NCBI GenBank assembly: GCA_029256485.1
Contig: JAQSXU010000067.1
Location: 1 to 17,932, forward strand
Source of the DNA: Clostridiaceae bacterium
GTDB lineage: Bacteria > Bacillota_A > Clostridia > Clostridiales > Clostridiaceae
Direction of reading: 5' to 3'
Length of the DNA: 17,932 nucleotides
This document shows, piece by piece, positions 1-6,414 of this stretch. The position numbers were made by a program, and so were the translations under genes. Each line of letters opens with the position of its first letter. The first letter of the stretch is position 1. The notes beneath the pieces are model-generated. The model had not been told where the DNA came from and made no database searches. It saw only the letters and a list, made by a program, of their open reading frames with translations.

Positions 1-111
1 CTCATTGAAGATATAGGAACTTCTTTCTATAAAGAAAATTATTTAAATCCTATAGGCCGAAAACTGGATATATCAGAAATTGAAAGAATAGCTTATGCAG
101 GAATACTTTAA
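1..111 (+). CDS. C-terminal tail of an unidentified protein (truncated by window edge)
   Basis: Frame 1 is open from the first base to a TAA at 109-111, giving 36 residues that end in IERIAYAGIL. The start lies outside the window. The codon mix resembles that of the neighbouring genes, so it is probably the end of a real gene. I recognise no family in so short a piece. The next ORF begins about 130 bases later, and I see no convincing terminator hairpin in between. Confidence 0.5.
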   Translation, partial: LIEDIGTSFYKENYLNPIGRKLDISEIERIAYAGIL

Positions 112-243
112 TGCATGAACTTATGAGAAGCAATTAATCAACATAATGTTTATATGACTTAGTGTATTATTAATATATAGTTCCATAGAGTATAGCAATT
201 TAGAAATGAGCAATATCAATTCGTAATTTTCATAAGGAGAATA

Positions 244-570
244 ATGATAATTTATAGAAAGGTGAATAAAATGAGAAGAATCCAAACTTGGGAATTTAAA
301 TTAAGTATACTAATAATTATATTTATTTCCTTCATTGTGCCAGCAAATATAAGACAAAATGAAACCATAATAGAATATAACTTTGGATTTCCTTGTGAGT
401 ATTGGTCAATATATCAAGGGAACAAAGGGAACTCTCAACTCTTCAGTAATCTATTTAATGGGAATAAAGGAATGAACATTAATATATTAGGTTTCTTTGC
501 TAATGTGTTTATTATTTATGCCTTATTGGTCTTAATAAAGAAAATATATATGAAAGTTAATGAGAAATAA
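244..570 (+). CDS. small two-helix membrane protein of unknown function
   Basis: A 108-residue ORF. Two hydrophobic stretches, at about residues 20-35 and 82-102, look like membrane segments. They flank a polar middle rich in Asn and Gly, with one Cys at residue 51. The C-terminal helix ends in a positively charged tail (KKIYMKVNEK), which favours the end lying in the cytoplasm. The start is uncertain. ATG 244 follows AAGGAG at 234-239 with only 4 bases of spacing. ATG 271, nine codons later, has GAAAGGTG at 257-264 with better spacing and would give a 99-residue protein. No family is recognised. It sits beside a DUF5071-type gene in what looks like accessory DNA. Confidence 0.5.
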   Translation: MIIYRKVNKMRRIQTWEFKLSILIIIFISFIVPANIRQNETIIEYNFGFPCEYWSIYQGNKGNSQLFSNLFNGNKGMNINILGFFANVFIIYALLVLIKKIYMKVNEK

Positions 571-720
571 TTAATAGAGTTAGAAACTAAATATAATTAG
601 TAATACAAAAACTTCTTATGTTGTGTCGTCTCTTTCATATTGCGTAACTAATTTAAAGTTGATTAAAATAGTCTTTATTCAAAGTGTAGTGGCTAAAACT
701 ACATATAACAAAATGCTGCC

Positions 721-746
721 GTCCGCCCTGGCTGGTGGACTTTTTT
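721..746 (+). terminator. rho-independent terminator-like hairpin
   Basis: GTCCGCC (721-727) pairs with GGTGGAC (734-740) through one G-T wobble, with a six-base loop, and six T residues follow directly (741-746). It probably ends transcription coming from the small membrane-protein gene. Its sequence and the following TAGTAGTAT recur at 1712-1751. Confidence 0.7.
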
Positions 747-757
747 CATATAGTAGT

Positions 758-793
758 ATGTTAATTTATGGTTTATAATCAATATATAGGTTA
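758..793. repeat. dispersed 36-base repeat, copy A
   Basis: This stretch matches 4450-4485 at 34 of 36 positions by eye. The shared core includes AATTTATGGTTTATAATC and ATATATAGGTTA. It is in direct orientation about 3.7 kb from its partner, and both copies are intergenic. It contains TATAAT, so it could carry a promoter, but no good -35 box is visible in either copy. Confidence 0.55.
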
Positions 794-906
794 CTATTTA
801 AGTTACGCAACAAGGTATGTTATATGAAATATAATGACGATTAAGTAAAATCAATATAATGTTAATAAATTACAATATTCAACAAATTGGATAATAGGAG
901 AAAGTC

Positions 907-1506
907 ATGGATAATGCTGAAGTATACGAATATATAAAAAATCTAAATTCTGCAGCACCTCAATATTTACAAGATTACGCTATAAGTAAGCTTGTTAACC
1001 TAGAAGAGTCAAAGCTACATTTACTTTTACAACCCATGTCAAAAAGTCACTGGAGGAATGCAGCAGTAGTTTTAAAGAAAATTGGATATCCAAGAGTCAA
1101 ATCAATACTTCCTGGACTTTTGGAATGGATTCAAGATATGAATTGGCCTGGTACGGAGGAAATAGTTGACTTATTGTCCACAATAGATTATGAAATAGTG
1201 CCCTATGTAAAACACGTGTTAAAATCAGGTGATGGAATTTGGATAATATGGACACTATCTGAGGTAGTAAGTAAATGGAGCGAAGAGCTAAGAAACCTAA
1301 TTAAAGACAATTTATTGGAGTTATCTATGACCTTGGATAGCCATCTAATAAAAGAAGGCGTTGATATACAATCCATGAAATTACTTTATGAAAGTAAGTC
1401 AATGGATAAGGAAAAAGTTTTGTCAATTGTTAAAAGAAAAAGTGTTTTGTATCAGGAACTATTAGAAAATCTTGAAGAATTTAAAGAAATAATTAGTACA
1501 GATTAG
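907..1506 (+). CDS. DUF5071-type helical-repeat protein
   Basis: A 199-residue soluble protein with no signal peptide or membrane segment. The middle (about residues 40-120) has the DUF5071 look: a helix ending KKIGYPRVKSILPGLLEWI, then QDMNWPGTEEIVDLL, then a segment on the VL.SGD..WI.WTL pattern. Regular amphipathic helices suggest a HEAT-like solenoid. The start is well supported by AGGAG about 6 bases before ATG 907. The biochemical role of DUF5071 is not established. Members often occur as small accessory genes, and an immunity-like or protein-binding role is only a guess. It sits alone between two related hairpin repeats, which suggests it moves or duplicates as a cassette. Confidence 0.7.
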   Translation: MDNAEVYEYIKNLNSAAPQYLQDYAISKLVNLEESKLHLLLQPMSKSHWRNAAVVLKKIGYPRVKSILPGLLEWIQDMNWPGTEEIVDLLSTIDYEIVPYVKHVLKSGDGIWIIWTLSEVVSKWSEELRNLIKDNLLELSMTLDSHLIKEGVDIQSMKLLYESKSMDKEKVLSIVKRKSVLYQELLENLEEFKEIISTD

Positions 1507-1554
1507 TGTTGATATTAAGGGTGAAGAAAATAAAAAATTTTATGATTGGAATGT

Positions 1555-1710
1555 ATGGGAAATACGATAATATCAAATTTGAGAGATCCGCAGTTTTTAT
1601 CATTAGATAAAGATACAAGGAGAAATGCTTATAAATATATCAGAAAAAAGGAGGTTGTAAAAATAGGTAAATACTTTGAATCTTATATTAAAAAGTTTCA
1701 AGAGGAATAG
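1555..1710 (+). CDS. short ORF of 51 residues, possibly the end of a decayed gene
   Basis: This ORF begins at ATG 1555, reads MGNTIISNLRDPQFL and ends in YIKKFQEE at TAG 1708-1710. The protein is highly charged and probably helical. Its ribosome binding site is poor (only GGA just upstream). An adjacent frame (about 1511-1570) encodes another protein-like stretch, DIKGEENKKFYDWNVWE, which stops just where this one starts. A single frameshift could therefore have split a longer gene. The stop codon lies inside the 5' arm of the 1701-1742 hairpin. No family is recognised. Confidence 0.35.
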   Translation: MGNTIISNLRDPQFLSLDKDTRRNAYKYIRKKEVVKIGKYFESYIKKFQEE

Positions 1711-1742
1711 AGTCCGCCTTGGTTGCTGGACTCTATTCCTCT
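1701..1742. terminator. long convergent (bidirectional) terminator hairpin
   Basis: AGAGGAATAGAGTCC (1701-1715) pairs perfectly with GGACTCTATTCCTCT (1728-1742), a 15-bp stem with a 12-base loop. On the plus strand it is followed by AGTAGTATTTTT, and on the minus strand by TTGAAACTTTTTAAT. It separates the plus-strand ORFs from the converging minus-strand ketoacyl synthase gene, whose stop is 11 bases away, so it can serve both directions. Its loop and tail resemble the 721-746 hairpin. Confidence 0.8.
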
Positions 1743-1752
1743 AGTAGTATTT

Positions 1753-2748
1753 TTAATATTTATATAGCATTGTACAAGCTGTACTTCCAGCCCCTAAAGA
1801 CCAGAACATTAAGTAGTCACCTTTTTGTACTCTACCATTTTCTATTGCTTTTTCAAATACAATCAATGGACTGCTTGAACCTGTGTAGCCATACTCATCA
1901 CCAATGAAATAAAATTTATGAAAATTTTCATTTAACCCTTCACAAATCTTTTGTGTGTTTCCTTTGGAAAGCTGTGAAAAACAATATACTTTTATATCAT
2001 CTGTTGTTAATCCATTATCCTGTAGTAGCTTCTGAATTGTATCCACTGTACTGGAAAAACCATTGCTTGCATTTGCTTCCCACATGTATCTCCTATCATA
2101 TTCGGGTAAATTATCTTCAATTAACTTTGAAAATCCACATGCAGGCAGCATAATTTGATATGCTGATCTTGAATTAGTATAGAAAGCAGAGTCTATAAAT
2201 CCACTTTCAGTATTCTCTGTTTTTTCTAGTATAACCGCCGAAGAAGCTTCACCGAAGTTTGCATAAGTAACAGCGTCCTCTCTTCTTGCATATCTGAACA
2301 TTTGATCTGAACCCACTATTAAAGCACGATTAATTTTGGGATTAGACAGCATATATCTACTAGCCTGTTCTATAGCAATAACCATACCTACGCAACTTGC
2401 ATTAAGGTCATATGCAATACAATCATTCTTTCCTTGGATTTCTTTATGAATAATAATTGCAGAAGCAGGTGAAACATATTCAGCAGTACCAGACGAAAAT
2501 ACGATCATGTCTATATCTTTTCCTTCTAATCCTGTTTTTCTCAGTACCCTTTTAGATGCTTCAATTCCCATTGTTACAACAGTCTCTTCCTTACTAGTTG
2601 AAATATATCTTCTTTCTTTTCCAAGGTATTGTAATAAATCTGTTATATCATTATCCATTTTTCTAAAATGATCAAGGAAAAAGCTATTATCAAGTACATC
2701 TTCTGGATGATAACTTGCCATATCCTTAATTACAATATTTTGCTTCAT
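1753..2748 (-). CDS. 3-oxoacyl-ACP synthase III (FabH-like) homologue, atypical active site
   Basis: The 331-residue length and thiolase fold match the KAS III family. The N-terminal half carries the nucleophile motif DLNASCVGM with Cys119, and the C-terminal half ends in a conserved glycine-rich strand (FWSLGAGSTACTML). Typical KAS III enzymes extend acyl chains by decarboxylating condensation using a Cys-His-Asn triad. Here the segment matching PHQAN reads FSQLSK, placing Ser258 at the His position, and the segment matching YGNTSAAS reads YGYTGSSS, placing Tyr288 at the Asn position. The Cys could still hold an acyl group, so acyl transfer or another condensation is more likely than ordinary fatty-acid initiation. 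The start is supported by AAGGAG upstream of the minus-strand ATG. The gene is last in a minus-strand block after a STAS-like gene and a hydrolase. The family is certain; the substrate is unknown. Confidence 0.85.
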   Translation of the reverse strand: MKQNIVIKDMASYHPEDVLDNSFFLDHFRKMDNDITDLLQYLGKERRYISTSKEETVVTMGIEASKRVLRKTGLEGKDIDMIVFSSGTAEYVSPASAIIIHKEIQGKNDCIAYDLNASCVGMVIAIEQASRYMLSNPKINRALIVGSDQMFRYARREDAVTYANFGEASSAVILEKTENTESGFIDSAFYTNSRSAYQIMLPACGFSKLIEDNLPEYDRRYMWEANASNGFSSTVDTIQKLLQDNGLTTDDIKVYCFSQLSKGNTQKICEGLNENFHKFYFIGDEYGYTGSSSPLIVFEKAIENGRVQKGDYLMFWSLGAGSTACTMLYKY

Positions 2749-2825
2749 ATAAAATCGTCTCCTTTGTATATTTATTCAAATGTCATCATATTTTATAAAT
2801 CACTGTTAATCGCAAATAAAATAAT

Positions 2826-2853
2826 AGAAACCATAATTTCTATTATAGTTTCT
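2826..2853 (-). terminator. hairpin between the STAS-like and ketoacyl synthase genes
   Basis: On the minus strand AGAAACTATAAT pairs with ATTATGGTTTCT (12 bp with one T-G wobble) around an AGAA loop, and ATTATTTTATTT follows. It lies 22 bases after the STAS-like stop and could end or attenuate transcription into the synthase gene. The stem is AT-rich, so its strength is moderate. Confidence 0.5.
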
Positions 2854-2875
2854 GTTATTATTAATATAATTTAAT

Positions 2876-3235
2876 TTACTTATTAGATTGTCTTAATGCT
2901 TCATCTAACGTATTTACAAATACTCCTGTAAAGTTGGATGACCTAGCAATCCTATTTAATTGCATTTTTGAAGTTAAATTTTTGGGATTTACCATAAAGA
3001 TATGTTTAAATCCAAAGCTCATGTATAGCTTGTAACATTGGTCAAGTGTTGATAAAATTTCCGGCTTAAATGGTAATAAATTAGACGGATCTATAATTAA
3101 AGAATACTCATTAGGTTTTACCTTGGCAACTTCCTTTCTTAATAAATCTACAAAGGATTCTGCTGTATCCAGATTAGTAAATCCCTCTAATGTAATAACT
3201 AAAGCTTTTTCATTTGTCTTATTCTCAAAATTCAT
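2876..3235 (-). CDS. small STAS/SpoIIAA-like protein
   Basis: A 119-residue protein with the alternating strand-helix order of STAS or SpoIIAA-like folds: strand ALVITLEGF, helix TAESFVDLLRKEVAKV, strand YSLIIDPSNL, helix STLDQCYKLYMSF, strand HIFMVNP, a helix, strand TGVFVN, and final helix LDEALRQ. The usual anti-sigma-antagonist motif DSSG is replaced by IDPSNLLPF, so phosphorylation switching of the SpoIIAA kind is not supported. A longer reading frame exists (start 3262), but GGAAGGAG lies 8-9 bases before the ATG at 3235 and inside the longer version, so 3235 is the better start. It sits between the hydrolase and the ketoacyl synthase on the same strand. The fold is inferred and the function unknown; an adaptor role for its neighbours is possible. 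Confidence 0.6.
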   Translation of the reverse strand: MNFENKTNEKALVITLEGFTNLDTAESFVDLLRKEVAKVKPNEYSLIIDPSNLLPFKPEILSTLDQCYKLYMSFGFKHIFMVNPKNLTSKMQLNRIARSSNFTGVFVNTLDEALRQSNK

Positions 3236-3473
3236 CTTAATCGCTCCTTCCGAAATTTTCATTTGTTTGCTTTATTGTTATTATCAACATAGAATGTGGA
3301 CAATTTTGAAAATATTGTATAACACATTACAAATATATAATTCTACTTTTTTGATAAAATTCCTTCTTTTTTTAATATATATTATTATTTTTTTAAAAAA
3401 TTTATTAAAATTATATAATTGGACAATGTTAATTATGTCTCTTACCTCTAAAAGTCAAAGCACATGAAAGGCT

Positions 3474-4286
3474 TTAGTATTCTATAAATTTCACCAATTC
3501 TTCATTAAATTCCTCACGTTGGTCATAGAATGATCCATGTCCACTATATCTAAATGGTATAAGTTTTGAATTTTTAATACTTTCTTTTTGTATTTCGCCT
3601 AGTTCAAATGGAACAACTTTGTCATGAATTCCATGGATAATTAAAGTGGGAACATTTATTGTTCCCAAATCTGAAAACAATACTTCATTTATCCAAGTAT
3701 TTGCAATGGCTGCTGTTGCCCATCCTGCTGCCTGTAATCCTAATTGGAAGAACCAATCTGAGAAGGCTTCAGATATATGCTGATAGAAAAAAATGTCGCC
3801 AAAGCCCTGAAGCATTTTGGGACGGTCATCATAAGTTCCTTTAATTATTTGAAGAACAGTTTCTTTGTTTAGACCATAAGGATAATTAGGACGCTTAATA
3901 AGACTAGGTGCCGCTGCAGCAAAAAGAGCCAGTTTTGATACCCCATAGCCTTTATGGCGAGCCATATATCTAATGGCTGTTGCTCCTCCAGTTGAATGGC
4001 CAGCTAGGATAATGTCATGTAATTTTAGTGTATCTATTACACATCTAACGTCGTCTGACAGCCTATCATATTCATAACCATTCCAAGGCTTATCTGAATT
4101 ACCGAATCCTCTTGTATCTATTCCAATGCATCTATACCCCATCTTAGGAAGTTTGTCAAATTGATACTCAAACAGTTTATGGCTTCCGGGCCACCCATGT
4201 AAAAATAAGATTGTTTTATTGCCTTTGGGGTTAAGATCCTCCACATAAATTTTTACATCAGTTTCTACTTTAATGTAGTAACCCAT
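3474..4286 (-). CDS. alpha/beta hydrolase
   Basis: 270 residues from the chosen start. All parts of the fold are visible: oxyanion-hole motif HGWPGS (His30), nucleophile elbow GHSTGG (Ser98), acid in HGIHDKVVP (Asp222) and catalytic His in SGHGSFY (His250). It resembles the arylesterase / non-haem haloperoxidase-like branch, typical of cytoplasmic esterases acting on small esters or lactones. No signal peptide is present. The ATG at 4286 is preferred over the one at 4313 because GGAGG lies 5 bases before it. It is the first gene of the minus-strand block with the STAS-like and KAS III-like genes, 238 bases before the former. The substrate cannot be told from sequence. Confidence 0.88.
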   Translation of the reverse strand: MGYYIKVETDVKIYVEDLNPKGNKTILFLHGWPGSHKLFEYQFDKLPKMGYRCIGIDTRGFGNSDKPWNGYEYDRLSDDVRCVIDTLKLHDIILAGHSTGGATAIRYMARHKGYGVSKLALFAAAAPSLIKRPNYPYGLNKETVLQIIKGTYDDRPKMLQGFGDIFFYQHISEAFSDWFFQLGLQAAGWATAAIANTWINEVLFSDLGTINVPTLIIHGIHDKVVPFELGEIQKESIKNSKLIPFRYSGHGSFYDQREEFNEELVKFIEY

Positions 4287-4596
4287 CACAACCTCCGATA
4301 AATTGGTAATCATACTTATAGAATATTCAATTAAGCATAAAGTTGCTCATTATATAACTAATATTTTAATATGGGATTACTTATTATTAAAAGAATATCG
4401 GTAGAGCTTTAAAATTAACATCTTATGTGAACTTTCTTTATATAGAATCATGTAAATTTATGGTTTATAATCTATATATAGGTTAAATGGCGAAGGACGC
4501 CAAAGCACATTCTTTAACCTGTGCAAGCACAACCAGTGGATATTTCACAGAGGCTCGGTTCAGAACGTCTTGAATGAGAAACGTTAGATGCAATAG
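4287..4596. other. intergenic stretch with a GC-richer island, no gene recognised
   Basis: The first part is AT-rich and should contain the minus-strand promoter of the hydrolase, but no clean promoter pair stands out. From about 4486 the composition changes. TGGCGAAGGACGCCA (4487-4501) is a small hairpin, and GTGCAAGCAC is another just after. A 28-codon frame starting MAKDAKAHSL opens at 4486, but I see no ribosome binding site in the AT-rich repeat before it. I matched no known riboswitch. The island may be a remnant of transferred DNA or a structured leader for the genes downstream. Confidence 0.4.
4450..4485. repeat. dispersed 36-base repeat, copy B
   Basis: This is the partner of 758-793, differing at two positions. 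It ends exactly where the local composition shifts to the GC-richer island at 4486, so it may mark the edge of an inserted piece. Confidence 0.55.
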
Positions 4597-4857
4597 CTGA
4601 AAAAAGGAGGATTCAAAATTGTATGGTGTGCAGAAATTAGCGCCCATTTTGCATCTGGCCGAATCAATGGTTATTTTCAAGGGAATGTACCTAAAGAATT
4701 TTTTAAATTAATGGCTTTGTATATTGGAAACAATACTTTGTCGTCTATACCCTGAGCAATTTCCTTTGGAGAATCAGAAGTTAAAATTATGATAAATCAA
4801 GCCAAAAGTGTTTTAAGTTGGGCAGCGTGCATGTCAGCTATAATTGTGCGTATGTGA
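4597..4857 (+). pseudogene. decayed ORF with one in-frame stop upstream of amj
   Basis: One frame stays open from 4597 to 4857 apart from a single TGA at 4753-4755. The first part reads like real protein (CAEISAHFASGRINGYFQGN, then VPKEFFKLMALYIGNN), and 33 sense codons follow the stop. A good ribosome binding site (AAGGAGG, 4604-4610) sits 7 bases before ATT 4618, where an ATG would be expected. This suggests a lost start as well as an internal stop. The family is not recognised. Alternatives are programmed readthrough or a chance frame. A separate ORF on the opposite strand (4483-4680) looks like its shadow. Confidence 0.4.
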
Positions 4858-4874
4858 TTTTAGGAGGAAAATAT

Positions 4875-5678
4875 ATGTCTACACAAGTAATAATAGTTTT
4901 AATACTTACAGTTATCATTTATATCATTGCAACGCTTGCTTATTCTGTAAGGATTGTTGGTGTTAAAACAGGAAGAATTGCAGTATCTTCAGCAATATTT
5001 AGTATTTTTGCATTAATATCTAGAACTGCAAATAGTATTCAAGCACCACTATTGTCTAAAAAAATTGAAAACTCTATAAAAATTGGAAATGCTGAAAATT
5101 TATTATATATTTTTAGGTGGATACTATTTTCTACAACAGTAGCAACAATTGTTGGTGCATTATTGATGCCAACATTTATAAAAATGTTAGGAAAAGCTGT
5201 AGAATCCTTTAGTATTAATCGTTCTGTGCCTAAATTATTGCTACATGGCTTCTCAAAATCAGGAATAGAACAGTTTAAAAGTAGTGTTACAAAACCTAAA
5301 AAAGAAAATTTATTACAATTAAAAAATTTAAAAATGATTCCTAAAAAAATTATTTTACTTAATACATTAACTTCTTCTGCACTTACTGTTGGCTCTTTAG
5401 CATCATTGTATGCAGGATGTTTAAATTCAGCACTGAGAACTACATGCAGTAATTTATCATCTGTAATAACAGGAATGGCAACATTACTTATGGTTATATT
5501 CATAGACCCTTATGTATCTATGCTGACAGATGATGTAATAAAAGGGCAATGTACCGAATTACAGTTTAATAGATGTATAATTTTTATTGTTGGAGGATTA
5601 ATTGTGGGTACCATTTTAGCTCAGTTTTTATTAGTTCCAGCAGCTGAAATGATATCCTTTATAGCAAAAATAATTTAG
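4875..5678 (+). CDS. amj: lipid II flippase Amj
   Basis: 267 residues with about six membrane segments (roughly 4-24, 36-55, 77-99, 157-180, 192-214, 232-255) and a charged loop near 110-155. The N-terminal region carries sequence I associate with the Amj/YdaH family: AYSVRIVGVKTGRIAVS followed by ISRTANSIQAPLL. In Bacillus subtilis Amj moves lipid-linked peptidoglycan precursor across the membrane and can replace MurJ. It acts in the cytoplasmic membrane in wall synthesis. The ATG at 4875 is chosen because AGGAGG lies about 7 bases before it; an ORF opening at 4818 adds 19 residues without a site. The gene appears monocistronic or shares a message with the GNAT gene 135 bases on. The family call is fairly firm and rests on remembered motifs. 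Confidence 0.85.
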   Translation: MSTQVIIVLILTVIIYIIATLAYSVRIVGVKTGRIAVSSAIFSIFALISRTANSIQAPLLSKKIENSIKIGNAENLLYIFRWILFSTTVATIVGALLMPTFIKMLGKAVESFSINRSVPKLLLHGFSKSGIEQFKSSVTKPKKENLLQLKNLKMIPKKIILLNTLTSSALTVGSLASLYAGCLNSALRTTCSNLSSVITGMATLLMVIFIDPYVSMLTDDVIKGQCTELQFNRCIIFIVGGLIVGTILAQFLLVPAAEMISFIAKII

Positions 5679-5685
5679 ATATAAT
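5658..5685 (+). promoter_or_regulatory. candidate sigma-A promoter for the GNAT gene cluster
   Basis: TTTATA (5658-5663), a 16-base spacer and a perfect TATAAT (5680-5685) straddle the end of amj. The -35 match is only four of six, so this is tentative. It would place the transcript start near 5692 and leave about 120 bases of leader before the GNAT gene. Confidence 0.35.
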
Positions 5686-5763
5686 CTATGCAATACTTTA
5701 TTAAATCAAATACATAGGAAAACTTTTAAAGAGTACAAGTTTATAAGAAGAAGGCGGATAGCA

Positions 5764-5817
5764 GTGAGAATAAAAGAGATTATTACACATGTTATTTTGT
5801 TAAGGAGAAAACTATGA
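5764..5817 (+). CDS. possible 17-residue leader peptide overlapping the GNAT start
   Basis: GTG 5764 is preceded by AAGGCGG at 5751-5757 with 6-base spacing. The frame reads MRIKEIITHVILLRRKL and stops at TGA 5815-5817, which overlaps the GNAT ATG (5814-5816) as ATGA. That layout is typical of translational coupling. The GNAT gene also has its own AAGGAG inside this ORF. No known leader peptide is recognised, and it could be chance. Confidence 0.35.
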   Translation: MRIKEIITHVILLRRKL

Positions 5818-6338
5818 TTAAAATTCAGGGGAAAAGGATTTGTTTAAGAACATTTAAAAGAGAAGAGTATCATCAGTTTTGGAAATACTATGTTGCAGAT
5901 CCCATTATGGATTCTGATATCTATGCTTACGATGAAGAAAGAGTAGACAAAAATTATGATTCCATTACAAAAAAGGAGTCATTGTATCCTAGGGTTGGAA
6001 TATTTTTGGATGAAGAGACCCCAATTGGTATTTTATCTTTCAAAAGAATTAATTATGAAAAAAGCCGGTGTGAAATTGGGATTGCAATTGCCAATGATAA
6101 TTATAAAGGATTTGGATACGGTACTGAAGCAATTGAATTAGCTATAGATTATATATTTAATACATTAAAACTGAAATATATATATGCTGACACAATGGGT
6201 ACAAATTTTAAAATGCAAAGAATATTTCACAAATTTGGTTTTGAATTTATTAGTAGAGAAGAAAATTTTTATGATATGCATAACAGGTGGGAGGATAAAT
6301 TAAACTATATACTAATAAACTCAATCTATAAAGAATAA
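5814..6338 (+). CDS. GNAT family N-acetyltransferase
   Basis: 174 residues with a single GNAT domain of the RimJ/RimL-like type. The N-terminus has the family pattern KRICLRTFKREEYHQFW. Motif A, which binds the acetyl-CoA pyrophosphate, is CEIGIAIANDNYKGFGYG (residues 86-103). Motif B is visible as NFKMQRIFHKFGFEF (131-145), including the common Asn and Phe-Gly-Phe. It would acetylate an amine on a small molecule or a protein N-terminus in the cytoplasm; the acceptor is unknown. AAGGAG at 5802-5807 supports the start. A DUF402 gene follows within 80 bases, so they are probably cotranscribed. Confidence 0.85.
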   Translation: MIKIQGKRICLRTFKREEYHQFWKYYVADPIMDSDIYAYDEERVDKNYDSITKKESLYPRVGIFLDEETPIGILSFKRINYEKSRCEIGIAIANDNYKGFGYGTEAIELAIDYIFNTLKLKYIYADTMGTNFKMQRIFHKFGFEFISREENFYDMHNRWEDKLNYILINSIYKE

Positions 6339-6414
6339 TATTATGTCTGACATTTCATTTACAAGAAAAAGCGTAACTGAAATACTAAATTATAAATTCA
6401 GGGGGAGTGAGGGA

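Larger units (their letters stand above)
633..829. repeat. two-part inverted repeat enclosing about 150 bases
   Basis: TTGCGTAACT (640-649) is the exact reverse complement of AGTTACGCAA (801-810). Just outside, TTTCATAT (633-640) is the reverse complement of ATATGAAA (822-829), set off by about 11 extra bases on the right side. The interior holds a hairpin terminator (721-746) and one copy of a 36-base dispersed repeat. No target duplication is visible. It may be a small non-autonomous mobile element or a long-range RNA fold. The stretch 571-906 contains no supportable gene. Confidence 0.45.

Noticed and set aside
3123..3467. Plus-strand ORF of 114 residues
   Set aside because: Runs antisense to the STAS-like gene and then through very AT-rich intergenic DNA; low-complexity product.
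4486..4600. Possible cyclic-di-GMP or other riboswitch, because of GGACGCCAAAGC
   Set aside because: The surrounding conserved segments of the GEMM-type aptamer are missing, and GGCG/CGCC folds into its own small hairpin.
4483..4680. Minus-strand ORF of 65 residues
   Set aside because: No ribosome binding site or recognisable family; it lies opposite the GC-richer island and the decayed plus-strand frame.
5039..5503. Minus-strand ORF of 154 residues inside amj
   Set aside because: Antisense to a well-supported membrane protein gene, with no homology seen.
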